Assembly: GCF_963662255.1 (NCBI RefSeq)
Contig: NC_085047.1
Coordinates: 53,132,006 to 53,196,005, forward strand
DNA length: 64,000 bases
Direction of reading: 5' to 3'
Source: Cinclus cinclus
Taxonomy: Eukaryota > Chordata > Aves > Passeriformes > Cinclidae
Each line of letters begins with the position of its first letter. Position 1 is the first letter of the stretch. Below the pieces are notes generated by a model. It had not been told where the DNA came from. It made no database searches and saw nothing but the letters and a program-made list of their open reading frames with translations. The translations under genes and the position numbers were made by a program. Below, piece after piece: positions 11,088-25,519 of this stretch.

Positions 11088-14000
11088 TTCGCATGCTTAT
11101 GAATGTATTACATACATACAGTGGATTAAATCATTAGCTGAATACTTAGTAAGGCTATGCAGAAACTTTTTTTGTCTTATTACAAAACCTTTTTTTTCAC
11201 TAAATAATTTCAGATTTGAACTCGATTCAAATGTAACTATTTTGGGATCTCTACCTTATTTTGATAATATTTATAACCAAAGGAGCCAAGTTCCTCTGGG
11301 GATGAATAGCAGGTAACTTCTCAAATGGTTTCTAAAATCACTGGGATTACTACTGGTAAAAAATGCTCTTTAGATTGGAATGAAATGAGAGTCAGCATGC
11401 ATCTTTCTATATATGTCTGGATCTTGTCAGAATTTATTACCTCAGCCAAATTCAAACCTGGTGTACATTAATGAAATGTCAGAGCCTTCAGTAGAGACAA
11501 ATTTGCCTACCAGACACCAACAGTGAAGCTGCCTCTGACTGTTGTGAAAGATAAAAAAAAATTTACTCCTTCTGTAAGGATCTCGAAAATAGCCTTAAAG
11601 AAGAGCAACAGAATGTGTTCCTCCATTAGGAAAAATGCATTTTCAAAGTTTCAGGTTGTCTCTTTCAAGGTAAAAATGTCTGGAATAATAGTGTATGTAG
11701 TCAGAGCAGATGGTTTCAAAGTTATGTTTTTGCCAAGTTTATTTTCTCTAAAATATTTTTCAATTTAATTAGCTTGAGTAGGTACAGATTAGTGCTTTAC
11801 TTGAGTAGTGAAAAAGTGTGATTCATGGAATAATTCCTCAATAAAATATTTTTCTCTTTTTGCCCCAGAGAATGCCAGGTCCATGTTAGCTTCCTCCTCT
11901 TCATACCTTCCCACCGTGTATCCTCTCACCTAAAGTAATCAGCTCCTAAGTCTTGCCTGTGCCCCCTTTCTAAACACCCTTGGCCACTTTCACAGTGTTG
12001 GGGACCTGTGCGAAGGAACAGCTGCCAGTGGCTAGCAAAGGCAGATGCAGGGGACCTACTCCTTGCCAAGCATGGCTAAAAGGGAATTAGTGTTCCTGTT
12101 TGCAATGTAGAGAAAACTAAGCAAAAGTCACAAGTTTTTCCAATGTTCAAATACTAGGCTGCCCTGGGACTGGGCAGACCAGAATTGAGGCAGAGGTACT
12201 TCATGCCATGAGGAGATCCTGGCTGAATGCACCATGTGGAGGATCCTCCATGATGGAGTGGGCACTGCACTGCTTAGTTCTAAACTTTAAACATTAATAA
12301 GGCAAAACTGTCAGTGTTAATAGACAAAGCATTTCTGAGCAGGCTTAAAAAAAATGCCTCTTGTCTTCTAATACTCAGATTTTATGGTGTTGAGACTGTG
12401 TGGTTAAGGTACAATGTGTCAAGGATGGTGTTCTGAGGCACAGGAAATTTTTTAGTAAGTGCAGAAAATTTTCAAATCCCAGACACTGAAGAGACAATTT
12501 TTAAAGTAATAATTTCATAAGAAATCAGCAATCACTTTTCTTCAAAAATATGACTGTGACAGGTGAGTTCTAGCACAGGTTGGATCCTCTGATTACAGAA
12601 GAATACTCAGATTATACATTTGCTGTGGCTGGACTCAGAGGGAGCAGCCTTGGTAACATGCTTTAAATTACTTGCTTGACACAAAATACATAAGAAACAA
12701 CTATGGAATGGAATGGCATGGCATGGCATGGAGCAAGCACATAAAATACTATGTCTGCATTTAAAGAGCTGTATGCATAGGGAAGCAGTTCTAGTGCTGC
12801 AGGCAAAGATCTGTAACAGAAAACACAACACACTGTCTTTATCTACAGATGATATAATGCATTTCTGAGAGGTCCAAATATCCACCTTCATGCTAGTGTG
12901 TTTTTAATGTAGCAATACATTGGCAAGGTTGGCTAGCAATGTCCTGAAACAACAAAAATATCTGGCTCTTCACTGAAGATTTTTCTTTATGGTTCTGAGC
13001 TTCATTTGCAATAACTTTTGCACATTAATTACAAACCAATCCAAAGTGTTCTGTGGATATCTGGAAAATTATCCTAAATCTCTTGCTAAAACTTATTTTG
13101 AAGTTTAATTTATCAATGAACTGTATGAAATTATTAAAAATGTCCAAACTAATTCTCACAGATTTGACTACCTCTTTCATTTTTGTGGCAAAGAGATTGT
13201 CATCATATGCTGTGAAATATGGTCAACAGTTACAGCTACATTTATTACATAACCAAAAAATGAAGGAAGGTTTTGAACAGGGAAAAGTTATATATATATG
13301 GAAGAAAAGTGTGCACAGTGTTGAACCCTATAGTCTTGTTGTTCAGCTGCACAGAAGAGGTGAGTTTGTTCCTTCTGGTCCTTGTGGAGGACAGGAGGAA
13401 ATGAGGGGAAGATGTTGTTTTCATGCTTCATAAGTAAATTTTTGAGAGCATACAGGAACTGAGGGCAGGGAAACCTTCCTGGGACTCACGGTGTAAATGT
13501 TGCCTATGTAGCCTGTCTCACAGACATTACTCACAGGTAACAAATATTTGAATAAATCAAGTAATTTAATCTGTGAATAATATATTTTATTACTCATTCC
13601 AAATTCTTATTACATTTTTAATTTATCCACTGAAAAGCCCTTCTCTACAGCGAAAAATAAGGATAAAGTCTTAATGACAATATTCTCTGGTCAATTCACA
13701 TTTATACTATAACCATTAGAAACATTTCTCTTAGAAAGGTAGACTAAAAGTGGATGGAAGAAAGACGTGCTCCAGCAAAGGACAATTCCTGTATAAATGG
13801 ATGGCATTACATCTAAGATGATCACATACTAAATCTAAGTAGACATGTAAGTCCCCTGCTGAACTATAAAATAAAAACTATTTTACACAGGTATTTTGTG
13901 ACTAGCACAAAGAGAAATATACTGTGACATTAATTTGCCAGTTCTGCACTGCCTATGCCAAAGTATTTTCACTGTAGTATAATTTTCTTCCTTAATTGGA

Positions 14001-15703
14001 GAGATTGGAGTTATTTTTTTACTATTCTTGAGTATCTTTTGTACTGTCAGTATTATGCTATTTGACTTTGACACAGTCTCTACGTAATTAGCAATCAGCA
14101 AGTTTATATTTTCACATTATGATGACTTCCAATAGCTTCCAGCAGTTTGTAATTACACAAGGGATGTTGCTATATGATTATTGCTGATTTCACATCTTTA
14201 GCTCCTTCATAGAGTCTGCCCATCTCAAAATGTTCTGGTATTCATTCTCTTAGTTGTCATGCTGGGAATTGGCTCTTCCCTGAGACTGTTGAAAAGCAGA
14301 AATTATTCACAGTGCCAGCAAAAACAATCTGGTATAAATAATAACAGAGCCTGATCCAAGCATATACATAACACAGGATTTAATTTTCACTTCTGATTAA
14401 ATCTGATCTTTGGTTTTGCTAGAATACATCTCTCAGTCAATGAAATGATGAAGAAATAGCAACTGATACTATTAACTATATATGGTCTTTAAAGAAATGA
14501 TACTTTTATAAATAATATATCATCACAATAAGTTGTCAACTCCTTACCATATCACAATATTACCTTCAAGTATATATTTCACTGTACTAGGAATACAAAA
14601 AGATATAAAATAAACCTTGCGACCAGGGGCTCATTTTTACATTTTCAAAAGCAGTCTAACAAAATCTGAGGTCCAAATTAAATTCTCAATCTGACATCAA
14701 TAAGTGGTTGAGTATGTTATATAAAAAAAGGATGTAATTTGTTGTCTAGAAATGAAATATGTTAAAAAAGAATTATTTCCTTTCTGACATATACAAGTAA
14801 GTTACGCTGTAGCACAAAGAACTATCTCTAATAACATTCGCCAACAGATGAATGTTAACGACTTTTTTGAGGAGGAAACAGCCAAAAACATTTATCATAA
14901 ACTTTCTTATTAATACTTTTTTGAAGTCATGGTCAGATTCTCTGTTGTGCTATGCTGTAGTTCCATTACAGACACATTGGTAAAAAAGGTTTGCTCTGCT
15001 GCTTTGTCACACACACTTCTTAGTGACTGTGCTCCTATTTGACAAGACTCAAGCTCAATTGCTTTTTCTTTCTCTAGAATACTTTACTTTTCATATTTTA
15101 CAAATTTTCACAGATACTTAATGAAAATCTAAGCTCTTATATTTACTTTTATTTCAAATTCACATGTCAATATTTTCTATCTATTGGTTGTGAAAAGCAT
15201 TGGCACTAATAACAGATTCAACTCCCAATCTCACTAAGAAGACTCCTAAATTTGGTAGATTGATTCTCCCTTTAGACATGTCACTGCATGTTCTTTTTTT
15301 TATCTTCCTCCAAAGACTGTATTTGAGAATTTCAGCACTTACTCTGTGAGGACTGCTTCGTTAAGACAAACAACATTTAATTTCAATTTAAATGCTTTGA
15401 TGTTATTAACTAGATCTGCTCTACATTTTCCTTTCAAAAGCTAGGGACAATGCTCTGGATTCCTTTGGGTACAGTTATACTGAGAGTTTCTGCCTCAGGC
15501 CAGAAACCCTGATTCTTGCACCAAATCCTATGAATCTTCTCAGGTCTGTCTCTTCTAAATCTTGTGTCAGCTGGAGCAAATCATCACAATAGTCATGATT
15601 TGTGCAGCATGCAAACAACTGGTCAACTTTTACTCAGCTCTATCTGCAGCTGTGACAGCTGTCCAGATGTGACCGGTCCTTAAGGGACCATGAGCTCACT
15701 CAT
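11088..15703. other. TRPC4 intron 3, between the two LTRs: no gene seen
   Basis: AT-rich intron. A pentanucleotide microsatellite is listed separately. The open frame at 13053..13433 (126 codons) has no recognisable domain. No repeat family was identified in the rest. Confidence 0.6.
12703..12732 (+). repeat. Pentanucleotide microsatellite (ATGGM)6
   Basis: Six near-perfect 5-bp units, atgga x2, atggc x3, atgga. Directly visible. Short enough to be unremarkable but a likely length polymorphism. Confidence 0.85.
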
Positions 15704-16282
15704 TGTCATGGTTTAACCCCCAGCTGGCAACAAAATACCACAGAGCTGCTCACTCACCACCCCACTCCTCTGGGGTGGGGTGGGGAGGAAAATTGGAAAG
15801 AGATAAAAAGCATGGGTTGAAATAAGAGCAGTTGAAAAATTGAATTAAAGAAAGATAAAACAACAACAACAATACTAATGATCAAGAAAAAGAGAGAAAG
15901 GAATGAAACCCATTGTGCAACTGGTGCAGAATGTGGTTGCCCACCCACAGCTGAGAGCTGCTCAGCCCATGCCTGAGCAGAGATTGGCCCCACCCCTAGA
16001 CAGCCTCCCCCAGTTTATATACTGGGCATGGAATTCTAAGGTATGGAATATCCCTTTGGCAAGTTTGGGTCACCTGTCCTGGCCATGCTCCTTCCCAGCT
16101 TCTCGTGCACCTGCCCACTGGCAGAGCACGGGACACTGAGATGTCCTTGACTGAGGGTGAGCACTGCTCAGGAGCAACCAAAACATCAGTGTGATATCAA
16201 CATTATACTCACACAAAACCCAAAACTCAGCGTCATACCAGCTACTAAGAAGAACGTTAACTCTATTCCTAAAACCAGGACA
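15704..16282 (-). mobile_element. Avian endogenous retrovirus solo LTR (579 bp) with TATA box, minus orientation
   Basis: Complete LTR of a very common avian ERV family. On the plus strand it runs from tgtcatggtttaacccccag (15704) to aaaaccaggaca (16282), so both ends are TG...CA. On the minus strand a TATATAAA box sits at 16021..16014 within CAGTATATAAACTGGGGG, about 265 bp from the 5' end, where a U3 promoter should be. An A-rich, CAACAACAAC-type section (about 15805-15905) lies in the plus strand's first part. No internal retroviral genes flank it, and the bases outside the ends (ctcat / cttgg) do not form a duplication. It lies in intron 3 in the same direction as TRPC4, about 6.7 kb upstream of exon 4. 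Confidence 0.88.
16014..16021 (-). promoter_or_regulatory. LTR TATA box
   Basis: TATATAAA on the minus strand at the expected U3 position of the solo LTR. It is uninterrupted. Whether it is active is unknown; transcription from it would run toward TRPC4 exon 4. Confidence 0.6.
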
Positions 16283-19200
16283 CTTGGGATCAGAGCACCA
16301 GAACACAAGACCTGGTGTACGGTCAGGGCAACCTGAGTCACATCAGGTCCCTACAGCAGAAAAAATTCACAGCACAGATGCCTTCATCATAAAATCCAGA
16401 GCTTACATTCCTCTCACCAAGAATACAATACAATTCCAGGGGTTTTTACTTTAATTATTATATTGTGTAACTTCAAATATGAGGAGGAAGGAAACAAAAT
16501 AAAAGGAATCCAGAAAAGTAAAACCTGAAATGCTTTGTTAAAAGGATTAATGACATTGCAGCTTTGACCATTTTAAATTTCTCATTTGCTACATCAACAC
16601 AAGCAGAACCTCTTATTTTGATTCATTACTCCTCAGTAAAATGAAGTACAGAAGGAAAAAAACGTATTAAATATCTATTAAATAAGTCAGGACTTATCTA
16701 TAATTGCAGTGATTCTGATTAATTGCTTAGAAAAGGCAGTAGAAAGTAGAATGCAGTTGTTAGGAACCAGCTGTGCATAAATAGCTTTGTTAGACTTCCC
16801 AGTGGTAAGGGAAAATGAATCAGTTATTGGGCATTGGGATGATTGTGTAAAATAGCTCAAAACTTCAGAATTGTGATGTTCGTATAATACTTCTAGCTCC
16901 CACTCTGGGCAAGTGTTAGAACCACCATAATTCAAGACATTTTTGTAGGGAAAAACAATTACAGAAGCCCTGTACGTATCTGAAGAGAAAATAGAATATG
17001 AGTTTACATCTGTTATACTGGATCCCTCTTTTTGCACACCTGGCTGGTGCATTTCCACATACCATATGTTTCCACAGCAAACAGAAAATAAAGCTGACAT
17101 TTCTACATCAAGTCCTGCATTTGGGACAGAATAACCCTTCACAACCATGCAAGCCAGAATTCATGGTCTAGGGAGTAACTTTGCAGAAAACACCTGGGAG
17201 CACTGGTAAGCAAGAAGATAAATATGTCTGGGCATGTATTTGCTTAAGTCCCTGTCATTTCAATCCTATTACTCCCAAGGCACCCTTCATAGACCTCTGT
17301 ATATTTCCTGTCTGTACCAATAGTTTCTACAAAATGCACTACCCCACAAGAGAATAGAAATAATGGCTGATCAGTCTCTCAGTATTCATTCTGAATAAAT
17401 TGAGACTATAAACATGTTTTGTTTATAATCTCAGATGTTCAAGTTCATTTTACAAGGCCAAAATCAATATGTATTTGAAAAAACTTAATATAGCAACACA
17501 GGGAATGTAAAAAGCAAAATCCACACACCTGGACGAGTGAGAAATTAACAATTAAAGCTCCTTTCCATCCCAACTCATTCTATGACTCTACTTTTTCTTA
17601 CATTCAGGTTGGTTTTGTGTCCTGTATTGGTAAAGCCTCCAAGCATTAGGAGGTCAAGCAGTAGGGGTTAGGATCCAAGTTAGCTGTAGTTCCACTGTGT
17701 GATAGAACCAGTGAGCTCCCTCGCCTCCAGAACATTCTACCACTTTGTCTATTTCTGTAGCTGCAATATCGCCAGAAGGAGAAGTTACAAATTAATAAAC
17801 CAACCTCTCAAAATTCATAAGGGAGCTGCAAATATGCTGAATGCAACTAAAGAACAAGAGACAGCGAGAGTTTAATCAGAGAAAAATTAGCTAAGAAAAG
17901 CTTTAAATGAGGGATGGGCAGGAAAGCAACCAGAACAGAGAGATTCTTCCTTTGGGCATTGCCTGCTCATGTGAGAATTTCTGTCGGCATCACTGGAGAC
18001 CACTCTGTTCCGCATTTGCTCAGCTTGTTGCAAAAGCCAAAACAAGATAGAGAGTCATTCTTAGTTCCACTTTCCTTTTCTGACTGTCCTTTTAGATTGC
18101 AGCAGGATATTGAGTTATTTGAAAGAAACCTGAACACTAAAAAATTTAATGCCTTCTTTTCTTCATTTTCAGGCTCTTTGACTGTTTCTGTGTAGTGATA
18201 TTTTGTTGCACTATTTAATATTTTCTGTAATAACAATGGTAATCACCTCCCATTTGTGCCTGGCAAATTCAGATTTCACTCTGTTAGCTCAGCTTTATGA
18301 GGTGCCATCCTGCATCCTTATGTCAAAAATGGATATTAAGCATAAATGCTCTTGACTCCGTGCTTATACTGTTCTATCCAAGAGATAAGATAATTGAACT
18401 CCAAGGTTTCCCAGTTTCTTTAGAAGTGACTGTTTATCATGCAAAGCTTTTGTGGAACTGAAGAGACCAAAGTTCCCCAAAATCGGTGGGAATCCAGTTC
18501 CTGGAAAGCATAACTCTCATTTGAAGGCTGATTGAATACAAAATTAGAGGGAAAAGGGAAAAATAAAAACAGACTGATTTCAAAGGCATTCAAGCTAAAT
18601 AAAGCAATAAACAGAGTATTTTTCCTTTAAAAGTTCTTCATTAATGTGTAGATCTGGCTTTGCAGTTTCATAAATACTTAGGAACAGAATGTATTTGGTC
18701 ACTTAATCTGCTTTTCTCTCTCTTCAAATACTTTAATGCTTTTTATCTTTTGGTTCCTCTTGTTTCACTTGGCTGTGTTTTTATCTAAGAATGTTGAGGG
18801 CTGAGAAATCAGATTAATCACCCAGTTCCTGCACAAAGACTAAACTGAAATTATAAGTCTTTGGCAAGGTTGCTCAGTGAGCATTTTCAGGAGAAATGCA
18901 TGTGAGTCTCTAACAGATGCATTAGTTTTATCAATCAAGTGCAGCCATGTGCAGTTCTGCAATTTAAACACAAAATATTAATCTTGGAAAATATTTCAGG
19001 GGACTATAATTGCTTGCTCCAAAGTCTTGCTTTCCAAAAGCTCTTTAACACCTAAGAACAGGTTGTGGTTGAAGAAAACTACCTTCTCTTGTGAACAGAT
19101 CTAAGAAATTCAGTGCTTTCATGTAATGGGAAGATACCTACTACAGCCACTAATGAAAATCTGTGTATCCAGCATCTGCCACACTGGATAAATAATTACA

Positions 19201-22200
19201 GTCCTTGGATTGTTCTTTCCCCTTATGAAGCTCTGCAATTTGTGGCAAAACATTAGAGTTTTGTATCTCAAAAAAAAAACCAACCTGGCTTTACTCTCAC
19301 TGTTGTAAAGACGTCTGAACATTGCTGCTTGCTTTCATGGTGAAGAACCAGAAGGATGTAGAAATCAATGAAGAGTCCATTTTAACTGAGAATTACACAA
19401 GCATCACTTTTAAGGATATTCATGCCTCATCTACACTAAACAAATCAGTGACTGAGTATTTGACCCTACTCATCCTCACTACTTATTGTCTCTTGCCTGG
19501 GTCCATTTTTTATTTCTCCAGACAGGTCTGTTCAAGGGAAATCTGCAACTTTTTGAACTCTGCACAAAAATCCCTTAGCATCACTCAGTCATTCAGTCAG
19601 GCTATGGTCTGCTTGCATTTAGCAGTACAGACAACCTTTCAAAGACCAGTTCCTCGCTCAATATTTTATTGATTTACATTATACATTTCTGTGTTAGACT
19701 GGTGTTTCTAGAACTTATTGCATGCTCTTAGTAACTGGATGATTCAGGGGATGTTTTTGTTTGACCAGATTCCACAGCATTCTCTTATGGACATAGGGCA
19801 TAATACATCGGCTTATACTACCAGGTAAAGGAATATATTTTCTTTTAAAGTTCAGAAGAAAATGACCATTTTTAAAAAAAGCTAGAGGTGGAAGAAACAT
19901 ATTTGGAAGGATATAAACAAAGGTTGTTTCAGTCTCTGAAGGTTTGAGGCTACATTCTTCCTTGACAAATCAAAGGCAATTTGTTCACTGTCAGAGAAAT
20001 ATACTTCACAGGCTGTTGTCACTGCCTGTATAACATACATGCCCTGGCCAGTGCTCCAGCAAGTCATAAAGGATACATTTCTAAGAAAGAGCTGCTCTTT
20101 AATCCTTGTGAAAGATACTAGTACTCTGAGGAAATATTTTCTTTTCCTTTTTTTTTCACTTTTCTGTGATGTTTCCCGATCATATACATGAAAGCATGAT
20201 TCTATAAAACAAAGTTTATTTGAGAATCAGTGATCCATTACTATTAAGAATAACGAAACTTATTTTATAATAAATCATATGTGAATACAGAGAGGCAAAA
20301 GCCCAAGTAAACATAAAAAAAGAACTCTGGAGCTCCTATGTGACATGCAATTTAAATTTAGATCACAAGGGTGCCTTAACCATCCTATATATAACATATA
20401 GGCTTTAACAAAATCAGTTGGGTTGAAGACTTCTGCTTCAGTTGGGTCCACAGAGGCCATTCTGGTGAAGCCTCTTGAGCTAATGTCATCTTCAGTCATC
20501 TTTTTCTCCACAAAATCCAGCTTGCATCTGTAAAGGTGTTGTACTAATACCATTGAACACTGTAGTCAGGAACAAAAACCTGTTCTTTACCACACAATCC
20601 TTTTAAATTTACACCCAAAATACCTACTTGCTGAGATCATGGTGGTGAGAATCCACCTTGATCTTATTACTTACTTGATTAATTACTTACTGCTGCCTAC
20701 TCTATGCCAGTTAGTACCAACCCTGACAGAATCCATAGCTCTCCCAAATTCAGCCTCTAATCACACAAAAAATGGTGATTTCTTCAGCATCCAAATGCCT
20801 CAGTGAGATAGTGAAAGGAATGGCAGCCAAAATACTCCATACCTCATAACAAAACTACATGATCAGCTAAATTATATGTGAAGGGAAACAGCTGCAGTGC
20901 TCCCTAAAATTTAACTGTGAGCTTCTTTAGTGCTTCATACTAGAACTTCAAAGATAATCCAACATTAGTGTTTTTCTCTGGGGAATTTTAGAAACTCCAA
21001 CAAGAGATCTGACACACACACCCCTTAATTCTCTAACCTTGACAGCTCACAAAGCTAAAAACTCACCTCTTCTTTGGAAAAGAGGACTTGATGACAGATG
21101 TATTATCACTACTGCTTTGGGAAAATGTTTTTCTGTCTCTGAAGTACTGAGTTTGCAAAAATTGTTACAAGCCCCAGCTTTTCCATGGAAACTGAGGATA
21201 AAAACCAAAGGACCCAAGGCTGAGAGAATAATATTTATGTTTTTATTGGCAGAGTATATGATGGGTCAATTTACATTGATTGCATTCTTGAAGGCAGGAA
21301 AGGAGGAAGGGAAGGGAACTTATTTTCCTTCATTTTCTTTTTGAAAATTATTAGATAATAATTTTCACCTAAATGTTTTGAAGTGAAGCATCATATTTGT
21401 TGACAAGTTGATATAAGAATAATAGTATAAATTTGCTAAATATTTCTTTGTTTGATTATATTGTTGGTTTTGGTACGTACTATTTTGTCTAATGTTATTG
21501 GTTTTGGTACTATTTCATCTAATGTAAGTATTTGTGTTTTGTTTCTGTGAAAAGAATATCTGTAAATGGAACATTCTAAACATTCTATCTTCTGATGTAA
21601 TAAATAATTTTACAGTGCTCCTCCCTTTTCCTTCCTCAATCACTTGAAAATTCATAGTGCTTGATTACTTCAAACTCATTGAGCTATTTGGGAAGTTAAA
21701 TATCCCTGGAGTGCTGCTGCAATATTAATAAGAATCAAAATACCATTTCTGTACCCTTAAAATCTAGTTAGAGTCTTCCTTTATGCTTTCAGCAGAGATG
21801 CCAGATTATATACTGGCAAGCACCTATGAGAAAGACTAAAGTGGCCAGATTCCTGAATACCACAGGAGAAGAGAGGCAAGTATGTTCTCTGTACACTTGA
21901 TGACAGACTTCCAAGCACACCAGCAACAGTGCATATGTCTCCTCAGTTCCTGCCATCCCAACACAGAAAACCTAGCCTAGAAGGGACCTCAATGATGAGT
22001 GAGTTCCCTCTTTTGCTTTGCCTGCACGGGTGACTTCGGCTTTATTTATTAAACTGCCGTTGTCTTAACCCATGAGCTTTCTCAATTTTACTCTTCTGAT
22101 TCTCTTCCCCATGCCACTGGGGGAGAGTGAACAGGCAGTTGTATGGTGCTTACTTGTCAGATGGGGTGAAACCACAAGAGGTATTTTTATTCCAGCTGAA

Positions 22201-25200
22201 AGTTGCACCAGAAAAGCAAGGCATCCTCAAACCAATATAGCCTTTATTTACAAGGTCGTGTTTAACCATCACTCGTGCACTGTAATTTGCAGATCATACC
22301 TGGAAAGATCTGTCTGAAAAGAAATAGTGTTGATCTTGCCAGGCTACTTTTGCCTAAATTTAGTACAGAAAAAAAAGGGCTTTTTCATAGCCAGGTTAGG
22401 AAGACAAAACTTTAATTAACTATGAAAATTACTATTACTCCTCATTTTAGTGTTATTATGCTACATACCTTTAATGTGATTTGAATAATACAGTTTTATT
22501 AAGAACAGGGGCACATGCATTGAAAGAAAGTATTTTTTCAGTGTATATAAAAGGTTTATCCTTTATTTCAGGATTTTGACTGATTTTGAATAAGTTCACT
22601 ACAGGTTTCAGCTTTGGAAATAATGATGAAGAAATGTCTTAACACAAGTGCAATCTTGCAGGCTGTCATAACTCTAACAGTTCTCCCTTGCAAAACTTTC
22701 CATTTGATTTTCAGAATCTTTATGTAAAAATGAGGATTTTTCCCTGAGACCAAAACTCTGAAATGCAGCTTTGCATCATGCTTACTTCCCCAGGCAGACC
22801 TTTAGATCACACAATGCACTGGAAGGGATTCCTGTAAACAGGTTCATCATTTCAGCTTAAGGGCCTTTTCTTGGTCTCAGAGAAACAGAATATCAAGTAT
22901 AACAGAATATCAAAGCTTAAAAAATACCCACTGTTAGTTACCTTCCAGAAATTATAAATTATTCTTTTTAGCCTTTATAATACATCTAGTTTTCCCTTGT
23001 CACCTTTACAATAATTGCAAGCAACGTAGGTAGTGACAAAAATTATTTTGTTCTTGGATGAACTGAGTTGCCTGGAAATGTCTGTCTCTTCCCACCAGTG
23101 ATGAAGGAACCCAAGGCTGGACTGCTGACATAGGTACTGGAATTAAATACCTGAGGTTATGTGGAATGAGTCAGGAACTCACAGCAAAAGCACACTACAG
23201 GAATGGCTATTTCTAGTTTCTTTCTGTGTGCTATTAAGAAGGCAGAAACAAATGCTTGAACTAATTTTATTAATAATGTGTCAAACCTTTTTTACATTAT
23301 GTTACACTTTCATCTTGTCTTATGTAACCAAGTCATGTCTCTTTATGAACCATAAAAGGGTTACTAACAAAGCCTTAAGGTCAACTGTTTAGAACAACTT
23401 CTAATTTAAAAAACTGCATTACCCTGATAATTAAACATTATTGTCTTTTATGCACAGCAGGCAGAGCAAAACACGTCCTCTTCATCCACCAAAAAAACCC
23501 TAACATTCCAGACCTTGCACTTGACCAATACAGCATAGCCATGTTGCACTTTGTAGACCTTCAGCAATTTTTTTTTTACTTTCTGAAGATCTGCATTGGT
23601 ATTTCTCTCCCACAGATGTTAAAGGCCCTCACATTTATCCAATACTACTCAGGAATGAAACACACTCTAAGAATAAAAGCCATTATTTGATGTAATAAAG
23701 AACATGGCAGATGATATTCAGCCCTTAGATTTCTTTCTTCTCTTATTCATATGTATTCACCTTGGTTTTTCCCTGTTCTCCAAAACATTCTGCAAAATCC
23801 TTATTTATCAAGTCCTTGCTAGTTTGCAAGTGCTCACTGGCAAGTGAGACTATTCTCTCAATAAAAAAAGAGTTTTCTATTTCTTGAAATCTTTTCTTAA
23901 AATGTCTTAGTTTTGTAAAATATCTCAAGAACCAACATATTTCAGCCCTGAAGAATATGATCCTATTATTTATAGAAGAAAGCCAACTGTCTCTGCAAAA
24001 AGGACTTGTTGATAGTTTTGTGTAAACATTTTCCTTCCTCTTTGAAAAATACCCTAGAAATTAAAATGCCGTACTCAAAATTGAACCCTATATGACTTTT
24101 AAAATCCAAGTTCCACTTTGTCAAACCACTGTCATATTGAACATCTCTCCTAATTTTTCTACTTTAGCTCCTGGAGCTGGAAAGTTTAGAAAGTAATATT
24201 CTCTGCTCAGCTGACTACAAATAGATCTGATCTCTTTGGAGGCACAAGAGTGAGTTCATCTAACAAGCATGTGTTTTTCTCATAAACCTTTTGTTTGACA
24301 ATGGGTGCCCATATTGATGGGGCAATGGATGAAGACACTGTTTGCTATTTCAATCTCAATAGCTAAGGCTTACACTAAATGAAGGATGGGGTAAGGAAGG
24401 AAGTGAGGATTTCCCTGTGGACATCTGGAGGAACAAAGAGAAGATAGATTAAAAGAATGGAGAGGCCCAAACCCAAATTTTGTTTTGTCTGCTTCATTTT
24501 ATTGTTCAATAAACACTCAAGTCAAAGAGCCAAGCAGTGGAAAAAATTGCACTGCAACAGGATGCAGAAGCTTCAGTGTCAGCATGTTCAAAATGTGCCT
24601 CATTTAAGAAGCTGCTCTTATTTTAGGCCAGTTAAATCCAGCACAGGCATGGATTAGTTAGTTTTTGGACAGAAGGACAGAACTTTGTGACGTGGTCCTA
24701 AATCTACCCCAAGTTTGTAGGGAAGCTTGTAGGTGCATTAGCAGGGACTCCTTCAAACCAGCTTCTGCTGCTGCCAGTCTCAACAGAAGGGCTGTGCATT
24801 ACTTGTCTTTCCTGTTTGAGGCAGATATCCCAGCAATGTTTCTTGTAATGAAGATGAGGAAGAGGAATTGAAATGAGAGATTTCCATTGTACTTCATTAA
24901 CAGAAAGTTTCCTCTTGAGTTAATTACTTCAATCAAATGTTTTAAATAAGAAGACGCTGATCTTAGTTCATGAATAGTTTAACTAGAACCGTGATGAGAG
25001 GGTTGTAAGCTGTGTGTAGCATATAGCATTTAAAGGTTAGTGATGCCTTCTGAGACATCACTAATTACTTACTGATGAAATTAATTTCCCTTTACATGGG
25101 CTCTGAGCCTCCAGAATTCAAAGTCTCTTTTAACACATAGAAATTGCAGTTGATAGAGTAAATTGTCTAACTTGCTTCTGCATTTTCAATGCCTAGTGAA

Positions 25201-25519
25201 GTAACTTTTCTAAATGAAGCACACTCTTTCCTTACCCAGCCACTGAAGCAGAGAGAGATGTCTCTGGAATGAACTTAGACGTCTTATCTTGAACAGACAG
25301 GATCTCCCTCTGTGCGTACCTCTGTCTATTGACTGTATAAGGAATTTGTTCACATATTCTAGGAAAATTGTTTCACCACAACTAAATGCTGTATTAAGCA
25401 GATGTTCCCTGTAATGTAAGAACATTTTTTCCTAGCAGCAATAAGTACACCTTCCACAGGGACACCTACACTCCATTTAGTCCTTCTTGACTAATTGATT
25501 TTCTTCACAGCGCTGTGAG
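16283..25519. other. TRPC4 intron 3, central part: no gene seen
   Basis: AT-rich intron. The open frame 16687..17148 (minus, 153 codons) matches no family I know and lacks exon-like borders. A 34-bp duplication lies at 21464-21514. A short stretch at about 21969-21990 (cctagaagggacctcaatgat) faintly resembles an antisense CR1 tail but is too short to call. Confidence 0.55.
21464..21514 (+). repeat. Local tandem duplication, two copies with 34-bp period
   Basis: ttggttttggtac occurs at 21464 and again at 21498. Each copy is followed by tattttgtctaatgt or tatttcatctaatgt; the first copy has an extra gtac. A simple local duplication with later substitutions. Confidence 0.7.

Noticed and set aside
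16687..17148. 153-codon open frame, minus strand
   Set aside because: Longest unexplained frame, but composition and sequence match no family I know and no splice context supports it; left as unsupported.
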